The notes: generated by a model not told the origin, from the letters alone. Shown: positions 32,952 to 43,713, counted from the first letter of the stretch. The stretch: 64,000 bases of DNA from Stenotrophomonas koreensis (GCF_001431525.1 NZ_LDJH01000006.1:186001-250000); one strand, 5' to 3'. Made by a program: numbers and translations.

Positions 32952-33455
32952 TCAGCCGTCGTAGCTGACATCCACCACCACAAAGCCGGTGCGCCCGCCG
33001 GGCAGCTCGACCTCGAATTCGTCATCGATGCGTTTTTTCAGCAGGGCACGGGCCAGCGGCGAGTCAATGGAGATATAGCCGGTCGCCGCGTCGGTCTCGT
33101 CCGGGCCGACCAATCGATAGGTGACTTCGCTGCCATCGTCGATGCGCTCCAGCACCACGGTCGCACCGAAGAACACCGCTTGCGGATCGGACGGTGCGCC
33201 TTCAACCACGCGCAGCACTTCCAGCCGCTTGGACAGGTAGCGCACGCGGCGGTCGATCTCGCCCAGCTGCTTCTTGCGGTAGGTGTACTCGGCGTTTTCC
33301 GAGCGATCGCCTTCCGCGGCGGCATCGGCCAGGGCCTTGACCACCTCGGGCCGGCGCACGCGCCACAGCTCATCCAGCTCGGCCTTGAGCCGGTCATGCC
33401 CGGCACGGGTGATCAGGGCGGTGCTTTTCTCGCCCGGCGGGCGCCAACGGCTCAT
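32952..33455 (-). CDS. greB: Transcription elongation factor GreB
   Basis: A 167-residue protein with the N-terminal coiled-coil hairpin whose tip carries the acidic pair in [19 protein letters not shown], and a C-terminal FKBP-like domain ending in [20 protein letters not shown]. The [14 protein letters not shown] region and the tip sequence fit GreB rather than GreA. It inserts into the RNA polymerase secondary channel and stimulates cleavage of backtracked transcripts. It converges on the DUF3025 gene with 9 bases between stops. Confidence 0.93.
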   Translation of the reverse strand: MSRWRPPGEKSTALITRAGHDRLKAELDELWRVRRPEVVKALADAAAEGDRSENAEYTYRKKQLGEIDRRVRYLSKRLEVLRVVEGAPSDPQAVFFGATVVLERIDDGSEVTYRLVGPDETDAATGYISIDSPLARALLKKRIDDEFEVELPGGRTGFVVVDVSYDG

Positions 33456-33531
33456 CGGTGGTGCGTTTCCAGCAAAAGAAGGGGGAGCAAGGATAGCCGC
33501 TGCCCCAGGCCTTGTGGCCCGGGTGTGGCTT

Positions 33532-34812
33532 TCAGGACGTGGCCGGTGGCAGGGTGGCCAGGGCCGCCTGCAGGCGCCGGCTCAGCTCCGGCTCCGGCGC
33601 GCTGGCCAGGCCCTGGGCGATCAGCTGGCGGGCGCCGTCGGCATCGCCGTGCAGGTCGGCGGTGAGCAGGGCGGCCTGCAGGGCCCAGCCGGCCAGGCGC
33701 GGCGACTGCGGCCAGCGTTGCAGCAGTGCGCGCAGGCCGTCATGGGCCAGTTGGCGTTGGCTGCGCGCCAGCGCTGCGTGTACCAGCTGCTCGCCGGTAT
33801 CGGCCAGCGCCGGGGTGAAGCCGGGATCCTCGGCCAGCGCGCTGCGCCACAGTGCCAGCGCCTGGCTGGTCTGGCCCTGCTGCAGCCGGTGCAGCAGCCA
33901 CTGGCCGGCATGGGCCTGGCGCTGCGCCAGCGGTGCCTCGGCCAGCAGGGCGTGCAGCCGGGCGTGTACCTCCTCGCCGACTGCGGCGGTGCGCACGGCC
34001 TGCTCCAGCAGCAGGCGCGCGGTCTGCTCGCGGCCGTCGTGCTGCAGCCGTTCGACCCGGGCCAGCAGCGCCTGGTCGGCCCGTTCGCCGGGTGAGGGCA
34101 GGCGCTGCTCGGCCGGTGCCCCCTGGGCCTGGAAGCCGAGGGCGTGGCGGTAGCTGTGCACCATCACCCCGAGCAGGCGGAAACTGGTGAACAGGGCCAT
34201 GGCATAGCCGAAGGTGGACAGCGGCCAGGCCAGTGCCGCCGGCAGCCCGCGGTGGGCCAGGCCGAACAGCATCAGGGCGGCCAGTTGCAGTACGGCGATC
34301 ATCAGCAGCGCGACCGCATACGGGCCGGCAATGCGTTGCAGGGTGAACACGGCGGTGGCCGGGTTGAGCGCCTGGCGCAGGCTGCCGTCCAGCGCCAGCG
34401 AGATCAGCCACACCGGGTGCAGCACGAACAGCACAACGATCAGGGCCAGCGTGGCCCAGGGACCGAACAGTTGCCCACACCACACCACCGAGGCCAGGCA
34501 CAGGGCCATCAAGGCCACCAGCCGCAGCACGCCGCCATCGAGCAGCTCGCCGGGATGCTCGGGCGGGGCGGGGTTGCCGTGCGCGGCGCGGCGCAGGACT
34601 TCAAAGCCGTAACCATAGGTCGCCAGCCAGGTGATGCCGAGCATGATTGTTCCGACCAGGCCGGGCAGGGCGGCCAGCAGTGAAAACAGCGCCAGCGCGC
34701 TGCTGGCCAGCAGTACCGAGGCGTGCAGGGGGTAGAGCAGTACCTGCGGCAGCTGTTCCCAGAACGGCAGCTCGCGCGGGGGCGTGGAATGGGCGGAGCG
34801 GTGGTGCTGCAT
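33532..34812 (-). CDS. Membrane protein, DUF4013-like N-terminus with TPR-like C-terminus
   Basis: A 426-residue protein. Residues 1-240 contain about six hydrophobic helices and resemble DUF4013-type membrane proteins ([20 protein letters not shown] is followed by the family's typical glycerophospholipid-like helix spacing). Residues 250-420 form a soluble helical region with Ala/Leu/Gln-rich repeats of about 34 residues (for example [20 protein letters not shown]), suggesting TPR-like pairing. There is no signal peptide. No function is recognised. It lies 63 bases downstream of the HerA-like ATPase gene on the same strand and may be co-transcribed with it. Confidence 0.7.
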   Translation of the reverse strand: MQHHRSAHSTPPRELPFWEQLPQVLLYPLHASVLLASSALALFSLLAALPGLVGTIMLGITWLATYGYGFEVLRRAAHGNPAPPEHPGELLDGGVLRLVALMALCLASVVWCGQLFGPWATLALIVVLFVLHPVWLISLALDGSLRQALNPATAVFTLQRIAGPYAVALLMIAVLQLAALMLFGLAHRGLPAALAWPLSTFGYAMALFTSFRLLGVMVHSYRHALGFQAQGAPAEQRLPSPGERADQALLARVERLQHDGREQTARLLLEQAVRTAAVGEEVHARLHALLAEAPLAQRQAHAGQWLLHRLQQGQTSQALALWRSALAEDPGFTPALADTGEQLVHAALARSQRQLAHDGLRALLQRWPQSPRLAGWALQAALLTADLHGDADGARQLIAQGLASAPEPELSRRLQAALATLPPATS

Positions 34813-34875
34813 GGCGTTCCTTGCGTGCAGGGGCGGTCGGTGGAAGCGTCGGGCCGACAGTTGGCCGGCGCAGGC

Positions 34876-36432
34876 TCAGCGGCGGCCGAAGATGCCGCCG
34901 AGAATGCCGCGCACGATCTGGTTGCCGATCTGTGCGCCGAATTTCTTGCCGGTCTTGCCCATCACCGATTCGCCGATTGTCCCGCCGATGTTGCGCCCGA
35001 TCTGCGCACCGACGTTGCGGGTGGTCTGCTTGGCCACCGACTCGACCACGCCCTGGCGGCGACCGTTGCCGAACATGAACTCACGGATCGACTGGCCAAG
35101 GCCACCTTCACCGTTCCTGGCCTCCGGCGCATTGGCCTGCGCGGCCAGCTGCTGGGCGCGGGCGGCGAGGATCTCCTCGGCCGATTCACGGTTGATCGCG
35201 GTGTCGTACTGCGCACCGACCGGGCTGGTCGCGCGCACCTGCGCGCGTTCGGCCTCGGTGATGGCGCCCATCCGGCAGCGTGGCGGCGCAATCATCGTCT
35301 CCTGCACCGGCGCCGGCACGCCCTTGTCCTGCAGGGTCGAGACCAGGGCGATGCCGGTGCCCATCGCGGTCAGGGTGGCACGCACGTCCAGCTTCGGGTT
35401 GGGAACAAAGGTTTCGGCCGCTGCACGTACCGCCTTCTGGTCGCGTGGGGTAAACGCACGCAGGGCATGCTGCACGCGGTTGCCGAGCTGGCCGAGCACG
35501 TTGTCGGGCACGTCATCGGGCAGCTGCGAGCAGAAGTAGATACCCACACCCTTGGAGCGGATCAGCCGCACCACCTGTTCGATGCGCTGCTGCAACGCGG
35601 CCGGGGCATCGTTGAACAGCAGGTGGGCCTCGTCGAAGAAAAACACCAGTTTCGGTTTTTCCAGGTCGCCCACTTCAGGCAGGGTTTCAAACAGCTCGGA
35701 GAGCAGCCAGAGCAGGAAGGTGGAATACAGCCGTGGCTTGAGGATCAGCTGGTCGGCGGCCAGGATCGAGATCATCCCGCGGCCCTGGTGGTCCACCCGC
35801 ATCAGGTCGGCCAGCGCCAGCGCCGGCTCGCCGAAGAACTGCTCGCCGCCATCGGCCTGCAGCCGCAGCAGTGCACGCTGGATCGCACCGATGGAAGGCG
35901 CGCTGACCAGCCCGTACTCGGTGCTGACGGTCTTGCGCTCCTCGGCCACCAGGTTCAACAGCGCCCTGAGGTCATCCAGATCCAGCAACAGCAGGCCACG
36001 GTCGTCGGCCAGCTTGAAGACGATGTCCAGCACCCCGGCCTGGGTGTCGTTGAGTTCCAGGATGCGCGCCAGCAGGGTCGGGCCCATTTCACTGACCGTG
36101 GTGCGTACCGGGTGGCCTTGCTGGCCGTACAGGTCCCAGAAAATTGTCGGGTTGCCGGCCGCACTGTAGCCATCCACGCCGATCTGCGCCGCGCGCGCGG
36201 CCAGCTTCTCGTTGATCTGCCCGGGCATGGCCAGGCCGGCGACATCGCCCTTGGCATCGGCCATGAATACCGGCACGCCGATGCGCGAGAAGTTCTCGGC
36301 CAGGGTCATCAGGGTCACGGTCTTGCCAGTACCGGTGGCCCCGGCGATCAGCCCATGGCGGTTGCCGAAGCGCGGCAACAGGTGAACCGGGATGTTGTCG
36401 GTGATGCCCTTGCCGAGCAGGATCGGATCCAT
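34876..36432 (-). CDS. HerA-like/DUF853 (YjgR) P-loop ATPase
   Basis: A 518-residue cytoplasmic ATPase of the DUF853 family. ATG 36432 follows AAGG by about 8 bases and yields MDPILLGKGITDN. Walker A is AGATGTGKTVTL, Walker B is KLVFFFDEAHLLF, and the arginine-finger-like QLGNRVQHALRAFTP segment follows. The C-terminal 90 residues are Gly/Ala-rich with repeated GAQIG-type units (residues about 460-515), a known oddity of these proteins that looks like a helix-packing or membrane-binding tail. E. coli YjgR is the named relative; its role is unknown. HerA relatives pump DNA, but no nuclease gene is nearby. Confidence 0.9.
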   Translation of the reverse strand: MDPILLGKGITDNIPVHLLPRFGNRHGLIAGATGTGKTVTLMTLAENFSRIGVPVFMADAKGDVAGLAMPGQINEKLAARAAQIGVDGYSAAGNPTIFWDLYGQQGHPVRTTVSEMGPTLLARILELNDTQAGVLDIVFKLADDRGLLLLDLDDLRALLNLVAEERKTVSTEYGLVSAPSIGAIQRALLRLQADGGEQFFGEPALALADLMRVDHQGRGMISILAADQLILKPRLYSTFLLWLLSELFETLPEVGDLEKPKLVFFFDEAHLLFNDAPAALQQRIEQVVRLIRSKGVGIYFCSQLPDDVPDNVLGQLGNRVQHALRAFTPRDQKAVRAAAETFVPNPKLDVRATLTAMGTGIALVSTLQDKGVPAPVQETMIAPPRCRMGAITEAERAQVRATSPVGAQYDTAINRESAEEILAARAQQLAAQANAPEARNGEGGLGQSIREFMFGNGRRQGVVESVAKQTTRNVGAQIGRNIGGTIGESVMGKTGKKFGAQIGNQIVRGILGGIFGRR

Positions 36433-36555
36433 GGCGGTGCCTTGATGAATGGTTACTGCAGGCATTCTAGCCAGCGTCCGTCCGGCTTGTCTGGCGGCTT
36501 GTGGCTGCCGCCCGCCGCCGCTACCCTGCCTGCCTGCCCGTTGCAAGTGCCTGCC

Positions 36556-38133
36556 ATGTCCAAGTTTTCTGTCGTGCTCCGTCCGCTGTCACTGTTGCTG
36601 GCCGCCGGGTTGTTGATGCCGGTGCCCGAGGCACACGCCCAGCGCGTATCGGCGCGCGACCGCGAGAAGATCACCGCGCTGCAGACCCGGATGACGCAGG
36701 CAGAACAGCGGTATGTCGCGGCCCTGGCACTGGTGGAGGCAGCCGACCCGAAGGGCGGGGGCGAAGCCGATGCCGCGCTGGAGGACATGGAGGATGTGCT
36801 GGCCGAGTGCGTGAACCAGCGCGGTTGCCAGCTCGGCGGCCTGCTGGCCAGCTACAAGCGCCTGCTCAAGGGGCAGGTCGATGGCACCACCAGCGAGGAC
36901 GAGCTGGGCATTTCCAGTGGCCCGGTACTGGCCGACCCGGATCATGTCGCCCCGCTGGTGGCCGATGTACCCGAAGCGGCGCGCGCGGCGCAGCTGCTCA
37001 ACGACCACCGGCATGCGTTTGACGAGATGGTCGAGTACAACCCTGCGGTGCAGGCCGGCATCCGCCGCTGGCTCACCGACATGCGTCCGGCGCTGCTGAC
37101 CAGCTACGAAAACTACATGAACCTGCGTGCGGTGATGTGGCCTGAATGGGAAAAGCGTGGCCTGCCCGAGGCGTTGCTGTTCGGGATCATGGCCAAGGAG
37201 TCCAACGGCCGGGTGCATGCGACCTCGCGCGCCGGTGCGGCCGGGCTGATGCAGTTCATGCCGGCCACCGGGCGGCGTTTCGGCCTGGGCCCGGATGGCA
37301 CCGGGTTTGATACCCGCTATGACGCGCGCAGCGCCGCCGAGGCCAGCGCCGCCTACATCAACGAGAGGATGGGGCCGTTGAACCGCAACATCGAAATGGC
37401 GCTGGCGGCCTACAACGGCGGCGAGGGCCGCGCCGCGCGCGTGTACCGGCAGTCCGGCGGGCAGAGCTTCTGGAGCCAGTGGTCCTACAATGAATTCCCG
37501 GCCGAGACCCGTGACTACGTGCCGATGGTGATCGCCGCGGCCTGGATCTTCCTGCACCCGCAGCAGTACGGAGTGGAGTTTCCGCGGGTCAATGCCCAGC
37601 CGACGACGATCAAGCTGGCCAAGTCCACCACCATCTACGAGCTGACCATCTGCCTGGGCAGCAACAACACCCGCGATGGCTACATGCGCGTGCTGCGCAA
37701 CATGAACCCGCGTTACCAGGCCGATGGCTGGATTCCCGCCGGTACCACGATCAATGCCACCACCCGGATTGCCGGCCTGTACAACCGCTACTGTGTCTCC
37801 GGCCCGCGTGCGGACCTGGCGCGGGCGCTGATCACCGCCGATGTCAACGCCGCGATCATCCGCCCGCAGGCCAATGCCCTGCATGCCAGCGTGGCGGTGG
37901 GTGACATCAGCAATGCCCAGGACGCGGCGCCGGTGGTGGCCCCGCCGGCGGCGGCACCGGCACGCAGCACGCCGCGCAGCCACACCGTGGCCCGTGGCGA
38001 CACCTTGAGTTCGATCGCCCGCCGCTACGCGTGTTCGGTCGGCCAGCTGGCCCGCGCCAACAACCTGCGTGCCCCGGCCTATGCGCTGCGTCCCGGGCAG
38101 AAGCTCAGCCTGGAGGGCTGCCGCGCGCGCTGA
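36556..38133 (+). CDS. Lytic transglycosylase with C-terminal LysM (MltD-like)
   Basis: A 525-residue exported cell-wall enzyme; ATG 36556 gives a signal peptide ending near AHAQR (residue 29). The SLT domain holds the catalytic Glu215 in IMAKESNGRVHATS, then AGAAGLMQFMPATGRRFGL and MALAAYNGGEGRAARVY, all hallmarks of family 1 transglycosylases. One LysM domain lies at the end (HTVARGDTLSSIARRYACS). A helical region of about 170 residues precedes the catalytic domain. It cuts glycan strands to 1,6-anhydro ends. The single LysM and extra N-terminal region differ from E. coli MltD, so I leave the symbol open. A strong terminator follows. Confidence 0.9.
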   Translation: MSKFSVVLRPLSLLLAAGLLMPVPEAHAQRVSARDREKITALQTRMTQAEQRYVAALALVEAADPKGGGEADAALEDMEDVLAECVNQRGCQLGGLLASYKRLLKGQVDGTTSEDELGISSGPVLADPDHVAPLVADVPEAARAAQLLNDHRHAFDEMVEYNPAVQAGIRRWLTDMRPALLTSYENYMNLRAVMWPEWEKRGLPEALLFGIMAKESNGRVHATSRAGAAGLMQFMPATGRRFGLGPDGTGFDTRYDARSAAEASAAYINERMGPLNRNIEMALAAYNGGEGRAARVYRQSGGQSFWSQWSYNEFPAETRDYVPMVIAAAWIFLHPQQYGVEFPRVNAQPTTIKLAKSTTIYELTICLGSNNTRDGYMRVLRNMNPRYQADGWIPAGTTINATTRIAGLYNRYCVSGPRADLARALITADVNAAIIRPQANALHASVAVGDISNAQDAAPVVAPPAAAPARSTPRSHTVARGDTLSSIARRYACSVGQLARANNLRAPAYALRPGQKLSLEGCRAR

Positions 38134-38180
38134 TCCGGCCAGGCCGTCGCTGCGATGCCGGCCAGCCGCTTGCACCCAGG

Positions 38181-38202
38181 ACCGCCCAACCGGGCGGTTT
38201 TT
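38181..38202 (+). terminator. Rho-independent terminator of the transglycosylase gene
   Basis: ACCGCCC / GGGCGGT with an AACC loop, followed by four more T, 47 bases after the stop codon. Confidence 0.9.
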
Positions 38203-38346
38203 CATTTCCCGGCACGGGCGCTGGCGGTTGCAGCGATTTGTTCACGGTTTTCCCCTATATTTGATCCGCGTCACAGTTGTCCGGTGGGGATCGGGCAATC
38301 AATCCGGCAATGGATGCCGGGGGAACAAACGCCTTGGGGGGAGCCA

Positions 38347-38790
38347 ATGAATCAGTTGACCGTGGTCAGGTTTCGTGTGCGTTATCGGTTGGGGGAGTAC
38401 CTGGAAGTCGTCCGCCTGCAGGCGCAGGCATCGCCGGCGCTGGCCGCGGCGGGCAGCTGGCGGCGTGGCTGCTGTCTGGCGCTGTTGTCGCTGTTTGCCA
38501 CCGGCGTTTTTTCCATCAGGGCCTGGCAGGCCGGCAGCAGCCATTTCCATATCGACGTGGCCGGGCTGCGACGGCGTTCCCGGCGCGGAGTGACCTTCAT
38601 TGCCTGGGCGGAGGTCATGCAGATCTCTGAAACGGCGCACGGCTATCTGGTCAGGGGGACGCAGAGCTGGTTGCTGCTGCCGTTCCGGGGTCTTTCCAGC
38701 GAACAGCAGGGGGAGCTGATGCAGATGTTCCAGGTCTATGCCCGAACGTCAGCAGCAGCCATCGTCAGTGCCCCGATGGTGCCTGGCTGA
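38347..38790 (+). CDS. YcxB-like membrane-associated protein
   Basis: A 147-residue protein. ATG 38347 follows a GGGGGGAG tract closely. One or two hydrophobic stretches (about residues 40-58) separate an N-terminal basic part from a C-terminal domain: FHIDVAGLRRRSRRG, FIAWAEVMQISETAHGYLV and WLLLPFRGLSSEQQ, which match the pattern of the YcxB-like C-terminal domain (a PH-like fold). The function of the family is unknown. The gene stands alone between a terminator and a convergent lpxR-like gene. A TATATT box lies about 90 bases upstream. Confidence 0.65.
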   Translation: MNQLTVVRFRVRYRLGEYLEVVRLQAQASPALAAAGSWRRGCCLALLSLFATGVFSIRAWQAGSSHFHIDVAGLRRRSRRGVTFIAWAEVMQISETAHGYLVRGTQSWLLLPFRGLSSEQQGELMQMFQVYARTSAAAIVSAPMVPG

Positions 38791-38932
38791 GCGGGCAGGG
38801 TGCCGTGTGCGTGGCCTAAGAACATGATCACCGGTTGACCGCTGGCCGATGCTGGCTGTCGGCATGCGCTCGGTTCCGGCTTCCGTTAACCCTGGAACCG
38901 GGCGGCCTGCTCCAGGCAGCAGAGGCGAGGGG

Positions 38933-40009
38933 CTACAGGGCGCGGCTGATGGTGAAGCTGCCAAACACCGGTGGCTGGCGCTGGCCGTCGAATTCGCGGG
39001 TGCTGTGGTAGCGGGCCAGGGCGAATTTCCAGCGATCCTTCATCACCGCCAGGCCGTAGCCGCCCAGCGCCACCGCGTGGCGCTTGTCCACCCGGTGGCT
39101 GTTGCGCCAGGTGTTGCCATCCAGGGTGATGTCGCGCACCACCCAGGCGGCATTGGCGGTCATGAACGCATGCCAGGACCAGCCAGCGGTGCGGCCGCCA
39201 CGGGTGGGCGCGGTGTTCTCGCCGGCCGGCCGCAGCGGGGTGCTGCCGAAGTCGTCGGGCAGCTTCCAGCCAACGCGCAGTTCGGCACCGGCGTTGGCGC
39301 GGGTGGACAGGTTGCCCAGTGCGCCGCCGTAGTGGCTGATCGCATCCCAGCCCCAGCCGGTGGCGCGGTGGCTGTCATCGGCCGGCCAGCGCTGCATGCG
39401 CTCGTGGGTGAGCATGAGCACCGGCTCGTTGTGCAGCTGGTTGTCCCAGCCCTGGAAGCGGTCGCCGCCGAGCAGGTCATGCACCGCGCCCTGCACCTGC
39501 TTGCCCTGGGCCCAGGGGCCGACCACGCCGAGGGTGAGCTGGGTGGTCTGCAGGTGGTTGTCGCGGCGGGCGTTGTAGCCAAAGCTGCCGATCAGCACGC
39601 CGGCATACGGGCGGTCCTGCTCGATCAGGTCCTGGCGCGCCGAATCCTTCGGGGTGTAGATGCGCTGGGCCAGGCTGAAGAGCATGTTCTGCTGGTCAAA
39701 CCGGCCAGCGTGCAACTGCTCCAGATGGCGGTTGATCCAGCGCGCCGGCTTCGGCAGGCACGGGTCGTCGGTGTAATCGAGCAGGTTGGGCGAGACCAGG
39801 GTCAGCTGGGCGCCGTTGCTGTAGCCCTGGTCCTGGGCCTTGCCGCCGAACAGGTCGTTGTCGACGCGGAAATTGACCTGCGGCGGATGGGCACGCAGGG
39901 AATCATCCGGGCAGTATGTCGCGGTGCTGGCCGCTGCCGGTGCCCCCAGCACGCTCAACAGGCCGAGCAACCCGAGGGGAACAAGTCGTTGACGCATGGC
40001 AGCAGGCAA
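38933..40009 (-). CDS. LpxR-like outer-membrane lipid A 3'-O-deacylase
   Basis: A 358-residue protein (351 if the second ATG is used). The signal peptide ends near GAPAAAST. The N-terminal strand NFRVDNDLFGGKAQDQGYSNG holds the Asn-Asp pair (Asn51, Asp52) and the serine of LpxR active sites. DRPYAGVLIGS and QGAVHDLLGGDRFQGWDNQL (quoted in part) are the other LpxR (DUF2219) landmarks, the latter with the catalytic histidine candidate. Strands alternate to the C-terminus, fitting a 12-stranded barrel. LpxR removes the 3'-acyloxyacyl group of lipid A; activity on this organism's lipid A is an inference. Confidence 0.85.
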   Translation of the reverse strand: MPAAMRQRLVPLGLLGLLSVLGAPAAASTATYCPDDSLRAHPPQVNFRVDNDLFGGKAQDQGYSNGAQLTLVSPNLLDYTDDPCLPKPARWINRHLEQLHAGRFDQQNMLFSLAQRIYTPKDSARQDLIEQDRPYAGVLIGSFGYNARRDNHLQTTQLTLGVVGPWAQGKQVQGAVHDLLGGDRFQGWDNQLHNEPVLMLTHERMQRWPADDSHRATGWGWDAISHYGGALGNLSTRANAGAELRVGWKLPDDFGSTPLRPAGENTAPTRGGRTAGWSWHAFMTANAAWVVRDITLDGNTWRNSHRVDKRHAVALGGYGLAVMKDRWKFALARYHSTREFDGQRQPPVFGSFTISRAL

Positions 40010-40108
40010 TCCGGTGGCAGGGCAGGCGCTACCCTACCTGCCCGCTGCCCGGCCAGCCACCGGGCTGGTCGTACCGGACTGTTCTGAAAACGGCATGCGG
40101 CGCCCGTG

Positions 40109-40954
40109 TCAGCCGGTCAGCGTGGCCAGTTTCTGCCCCAGGCGTACCGGGCTTTCGGCCGCCAGCTGCGGGTTGAGCTCGGCCACGCCGCGCGGCAGCA
40201 GCACGATCACGGTGGAGCCGTAGTTGAAGCGGGCCATCTCGGCAAACCGTTCCAGGGTGATGCCCTGGCCACGCCAGTCCTTGCGGGTCACCCTGTCGCC
40301 GTAGGCCGGGATCTCCTCGCCGCTCCACACCGTTTCCACCCCGGACACCAGCAGGGCGCCGACCATCACCTGCACCATCGGGCCGAAGTCGGTATCGAAA
40401 TGGCAGACCAGGCGTTCGTTGCGGGCGAACAGCCGCGGCACGTTGGCCACCGCATCGGTGCCGACGCTGAACAGGCGGCCGGGCACGTGCACGGTCTCGC
40501 GCAGGGTGGCGCGTACCGGCATGTGCACGCGGTGGTAGTCACGCGGGGACAGGTAGATTGTCGCGAACAGGCCATCGTTGAACGGCTTGGCATCGTCGGC
40601 ATCGCCGAGCAGCTCGGCCGCGGTGAAGGACTGGCCCTTGGCCTGGAAGATGCGGCCGTGCTCGATCGGGCCGAGCTGGCTGATGTGGCCATCGGCCGGC
40701 ATCAACAGCGCCTTGCGGTCCGCGTCCGGCGTGCGTGCGCCGGCCTTCAGGGCACGGGTGAAGAAGGCATTGAAGCTGGGGTAGCTGGCCGGGTCCGGGT
40801 TGGCGGCCTCGTCCATGTTGACGCCGAACTTCTCGATCACCGTGCCGATCAGCAGCTGGGACATCCTCGGGTCGGTCGAATACGCCAGGCGCCGTGCCCA
40901 GGAGGACAGCAGGCGGTGCGGCAGGGCGTAGGTCAGGGCAGTTACCAGACTCAT
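40109..40954 (-). CDS. psd: Phosphatidylserine decarboxylase proenzyme
   Basis: A 281-residue membrane-bound enzyme. The self-cleavage motif GST lies at residues 246-248 in [12 protein letters not shown]; cleavage before Ser247 would give the pyruvoyl alpha subunit of about 35 residues. [37 protein letters not shown] and [14 protein letters not shown] are conserved Psd segments with the active-site His and Asp. It makes phosphatidylethanolamine from phosphatidylserine. The ATG overlaps the stop of the sco gene, so the two are coupled. Confidence 0.95.
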   Translation of the reverse strand: MSLVTALTYALPHRLLSSWARRLAYSTDPRMSQLLIGTVIEKFGVNMDEAANPDPASYPSFNAFFTRALKAGARTPDADRKALLMPADGHISQLGPIEHGRIFQAKGQSFTAAELLGDADDAKPFNDGLFATIYLSPRDYHRVHMPVRATLRETVHVPGRLFSVGTDAVANVPRLFARNERLVCHFDTDFGPMVQVMVGALLVSGVETVWSGEEIPAYGDRVTRKDWRGQGITLERFAEMARFNYGSTVIVLLPRGVAELNPQLAAESPVRLGQKLATLTG

Positions 40955-41601
40955 GGGGCGGTCTTCCGGGTCAGTTCGGTCAGGTCGGCGGCAATGGCCG
41001 AGGCGTTGAAGGGCGGGCGGATCAGGCCGGCCAGCCGGCCCTGCGGGTCCAGCACGGCCAGGCTGGCCGAGTGGTCGACGCTGTAGTCATCCGGGTTGTT
41101 GGCAAAGTTCTCGCCCTCGGCCCTGGCAAACACCATGCCCAGCGAGGTGGCGAATTTTTCCAGTGCCGGCAGCTCGCCGGTGGCGGCCAGGGTGTCGGCA
41201 TGGAAGGCATGGGCGTATTCGCCCAGCCGTGCCGGCGTATCGCGCTGCGGGTCGACGGAAACCAGCAGCAGGCGTGGCCGGGTGGAGTCGGGCAGGGTGC
41301 GCCATTGCTGCTGCGCGGCGGCCAGTTCCAGCAGCGTGGTCGGGCAGACATCCGGGCAGCTGGTGAAGCCCAGGAACACCAGCGTCCAGTGGCCACGCAG
41401 CTCGCCGGGTATCAACCGGGTGCCATCGGACTGGGCCAGGTTGAAATCGGGCAGTTCGCGCGGGCTGTTGTACCAGGTGATGCTGGAAATGTTGCCAGCA
41501 TGTTCGCCGGCGGGCCGGTTGAACAGCTGGTTGCCGGCCACCAGCCCCAACCCGGCGGCCACGGCCACGGCCAGGATGATGATCGAATTGCGGTTGAACA
41601 T
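40951..41601 (-). CDS. SCO1/SenC family copper-binding protein
   Basis: A 216-residue thioredoxin-fold protein tethered by an N-terminal helix ([17 protein letters not shown], residues 7-23), facing the periplasm. The copper ligands are Cys82 and Cys86 (TSCPDVCP) and His177 (YSVDHSAS). SCO proteins deliver copper to the CuA site of cytochrome oxidase or handle thiol redox. No oxidase gene is adjacent; instead it is the first gene of a coupled pair with psd, which is unusual but may reflect simple operon packing. Confidence 0.93.
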   Translation of the reverse strand: MFNRNSIIILAVAVAAGLGLVAGNQLFNRPAGEHAGNISSITWYNSPRELPDFNLAQSDGTRLIPGELRGHWTLVFLGFTSCPDVCPTTLLELAAAQQQWRTLPDSTRPRLLLVSVDPQRDTPARLGEYAHAFHADTLAATGELPALEKFATSLGMVFARAEGENFANNPDDYSVDHSASLAVLDPQGRLAGLIRPPFNASAIAADLTELTRKTAP

Positions 41602-41650
41602 GGGGGCGGTTTCCTGTGCAACGAAGCGCTCAATATACCGGGGCGGCCCC

Positions 41651-41656
41651 TATAAT
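41651..41656 (+). promoter_or_regulatory. -10 element of the prmB-aroC promoter
   Basis: A perfect TATAAT lies 30 bases before the prmB start, inside a GC-rich context. The -35 is not clear. Confidence 0.5.
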
Positions 41657-41686
41657 CGGCGGTCTTATTGCTTGTGACGTACCGAC

Positions 41687-42613
41687 ATGACCAGCCAAGT
41701 GGCCGCGCAACTCCACACGATCATCGACCTGATCCGCTACGGCGCCAGCCGTTTCAATGCTGCCGGGCTGACCTTCGGCCACAGTTACGACAATGCGCTG
41801 GACGAAGCCACCAGCCTGGTACTGCATGCGTTGCACCTGCCGCCGGACCTGGGCCCGGCCTATGGCGCGGCGCGTGTGCTGGAGGAGGAAAAGGCGCACA
41901 TCCTGGGCCTGTTTCAGCGCCGCATCAGCGAGCGCGTACCGGCGGCCTACCTCAACGGCGAGGCCTGGTTTGCCGGCCTGAACTTCATCAGCGATGCGCG
42001 TGCGCTGGTGCCGCGCTCGCCGATCGCCGAGCTGATCCTGAACGGTTTCGAGCCGTGGCTGGCCGGGCGCGAGGTCACCCGCGCGCTGGACCTGTGCACC
42101 GGCTCGGGCTGCATTGCCATCGCGATGGGCCATTACTACCCGAACTGGCAGGTCGACGGCAGCGACATCAACGATGCCGCACTGAGCCTGGCCCACGAGA
42201 ACCGCGAGCGCCTGCTGGCGCACAACGTCCAGATCCTCAAGTCCGACCTGTTCGAGGGGCTCAAGGGCCGGGTCTACGAGCTGATCGTCACCAACCCGCC
42301 GTACGTGACCAACCAGGAAACCGACGAGCTGCCGGACGAATACCGCCATGAGCCGGAGCTGGCCCTGCGTGCCGGTGACGACGGCCTGGACCTGGTGCTG
42401 AAGATCCTGCGCGATGCGCCGGAGCATCTGAGCGAGGACGGCCTGCTGATCTGCGAGGTCGGCGATTCGGAGCAGCACGTCAATGCGCTGCTGCCCGAGC
42501 TGGACCTGGCCTGGATCGAGTTCAAGGTCGGGCAGATGGGCATCTTCGCCGTCGAGGCTGCCGAACTGCGCCGTCATCACGCGCGCATTGCCGAACTGGC
42601 GGCTGCTCGATGA
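41687..42613 (+). CDS. prmB: Ribosomal protein L3 glutamine methyltransferase PrmB
   Basis: A 308-residue SAM-dependent methyltransferase. The N-terminal helical domain is followed by the SAM-binding motif [14 protein letters not shown] and the amide-binding NPPY (residues 203-206 in [12 protein letters not shown]). The starting region ([22 protein letters not shown]) is typical of PrmB rather than PrmC, which acts on release factors. It methylates a glutamine of ribosomal protein L3. It overlaps aroC by four bases, as it does in many Gammaproteobacteria. Confidence 0.95.
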   Translation: MTSQVAAQLHTIIDLIRYGASRFNAAGLTFGHSYDNALDEATSLVLHALHLPPDLGPAYGAARVLEEEKAHILGLFQRRISERVPAAYLNGEAWFAGLNFISDARALVPRSPIAELILNGFEPWLAGREVTRALDLCTGSGCIAIAMGHYYPNWQVDGSDINDAALSLAHENRERLLAHNVQILKSDLFEGLKGRVYELIVTNPPYVTNQETDELPDEYRHEPELALRAGDDGLDLVLKILRDAPEHLSEDGLLICEVGDSEQHVNALLPELDLAWIEFKVGQMGIFAVEAAELRRHHARIAELAAAR

Positions 42614-43713
42614 GCGCCAACTCCTTCGGCAAGCTGCTTACCGTCACCACCTTTGGTGAATCCCACGGTCCGGCCATTGGCTGCGTGATCGATGGTTGCC
42701 CCCCGGGGCTGGCGATCAGCCCGGAGGAGTTCACCCTTGATCTGCAGCGCCGCGCCACCGGGCGCTCGCGCCACACCTCCCAGCGCCGTGAGGCCGACGA
42801 GGTGGAAATCCTGTCCGGGGTGTACGAGGGCCTGACCACCGGCACCCCGATCGCGCTGCTGATCCGCAACACCGACCAGCGCAGCAAGGACTACAGCAAC
42901 ATCACCGCGCAGTTCCGCCCGGGCCATGCCGACTACGCCTACTGGCACAAGTACGGCATCCGTGACCCGCGCGGTGGCGGCCGTTCCTCGGCCCGTGAGA
43001 CCACCATGCGGGTGGCGGCCGGGGTGATCGCCAAGAAATGGCTGGCCCAGCGCTACGGGGTCACCGTGCGCGGCCACCTGTCCCAGCTGGGCGAGCACCG
43101 CCCGGCCGGGTTTGACTGGTCGGCGGTGGAGGACAACCCGTTCTTCTGGCCGGACGCGGCCCAGGTGCCGGCGCTGGAGGCCTACATGGATGCGCTGCGC
43201 AAGTCCGGCGATTCGGTCGGTGCGCGGGTGGACGTGGTTGCCGAAGGCGTACCGGCCGGCTGGGGTGAGCCGGTCTACGGCAAGCTCTCGGCCGAGCTGG
43301 CCAGCGCGCTGATGAGCATCAATGCGGTCAAGGGCGTGGAGATCGGTGACGGCTTCGAGTCGGCCGCCCAGCTCGGCAGCGAGCACCGTGACCTGATCAC
43401 CCCGGCGGGCTTTGCCTCCAACCATGCCGGCGGCATCCTCGGTGGCATCGCCACCGGTCAGCCGATCCGGGTCTCGCTGGTGCTCAAGCCGACCTCCAGC
43501 CTGCGCCTGCCCGGCGACAGCGTGGATGTGGATGGCAACCCGGTGCAGGTGGTGACCACCGGCCGACATGACCCCTGCGTGGGCATCCGCGCCACCCCGA
43601 TCGCCGAGGCGATGGTGGCCCTGGTGCTGATGGACCAGGCGCTGCGCCACCGTGCCCAGTGTGGCGATGTGGCAGCGGTGTCGCCGCAGATTCCGGGCAG
43701 CATCGATGGCTGA
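42610..43713 (+). CDS. aroC: Chorismate synthase
   Basis: A 367-residue flavin-dependent enzyme. Signatures [32 protein letters not shown] and [20 protein letters not shown] are complete, as is [17 protein letters not shown] near the end. It converts EPSP to chorismate, the branch point to tryptophan, whose last steps are encoded further along this window. It is translationally coupled to prmB. The 185 bases before asd hold no clear terminator. Confidence 0.97.
   Translation: MSANSFGKLLTVTTFGESHGPAIGCVIDGCPPGLAISPEEFTLDLQRRATGRSRHTSQRREADEVEILSGVYEGLTTGTPIALLIRNTDQRSKDYSNITAQFRPGHADYAYWHKYGIRDPRGGGRSSARETTMRVAAGVIAKKWLAQRYGVTVRGHLSQLGEHRPAGFDWSAVEDNPFFWPDAAQVPALEAYMDALRKSGDSVGARVDVVAEGVPAGWGEPVYGKLSAELASALMSINAVKGVEIGDGFESAAQLGSEHRDLITPAGFASNHAGGILGGIATGQPIRVSLVLKPTSSLRLPGDSVDVDGNPVQVVTTGRHDPCVGIRATPIAEAMVALVLMDQALRHRAQCGDVAAVSPQIPGSIDG

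Noticed and set aside
34723-36555. 611-codon N-terminal extension of the transglycosylase frame
   Set aside because: It overlaps the HerA-like gene on the other strand, and the real protein begins with a signal peptide at 36556.
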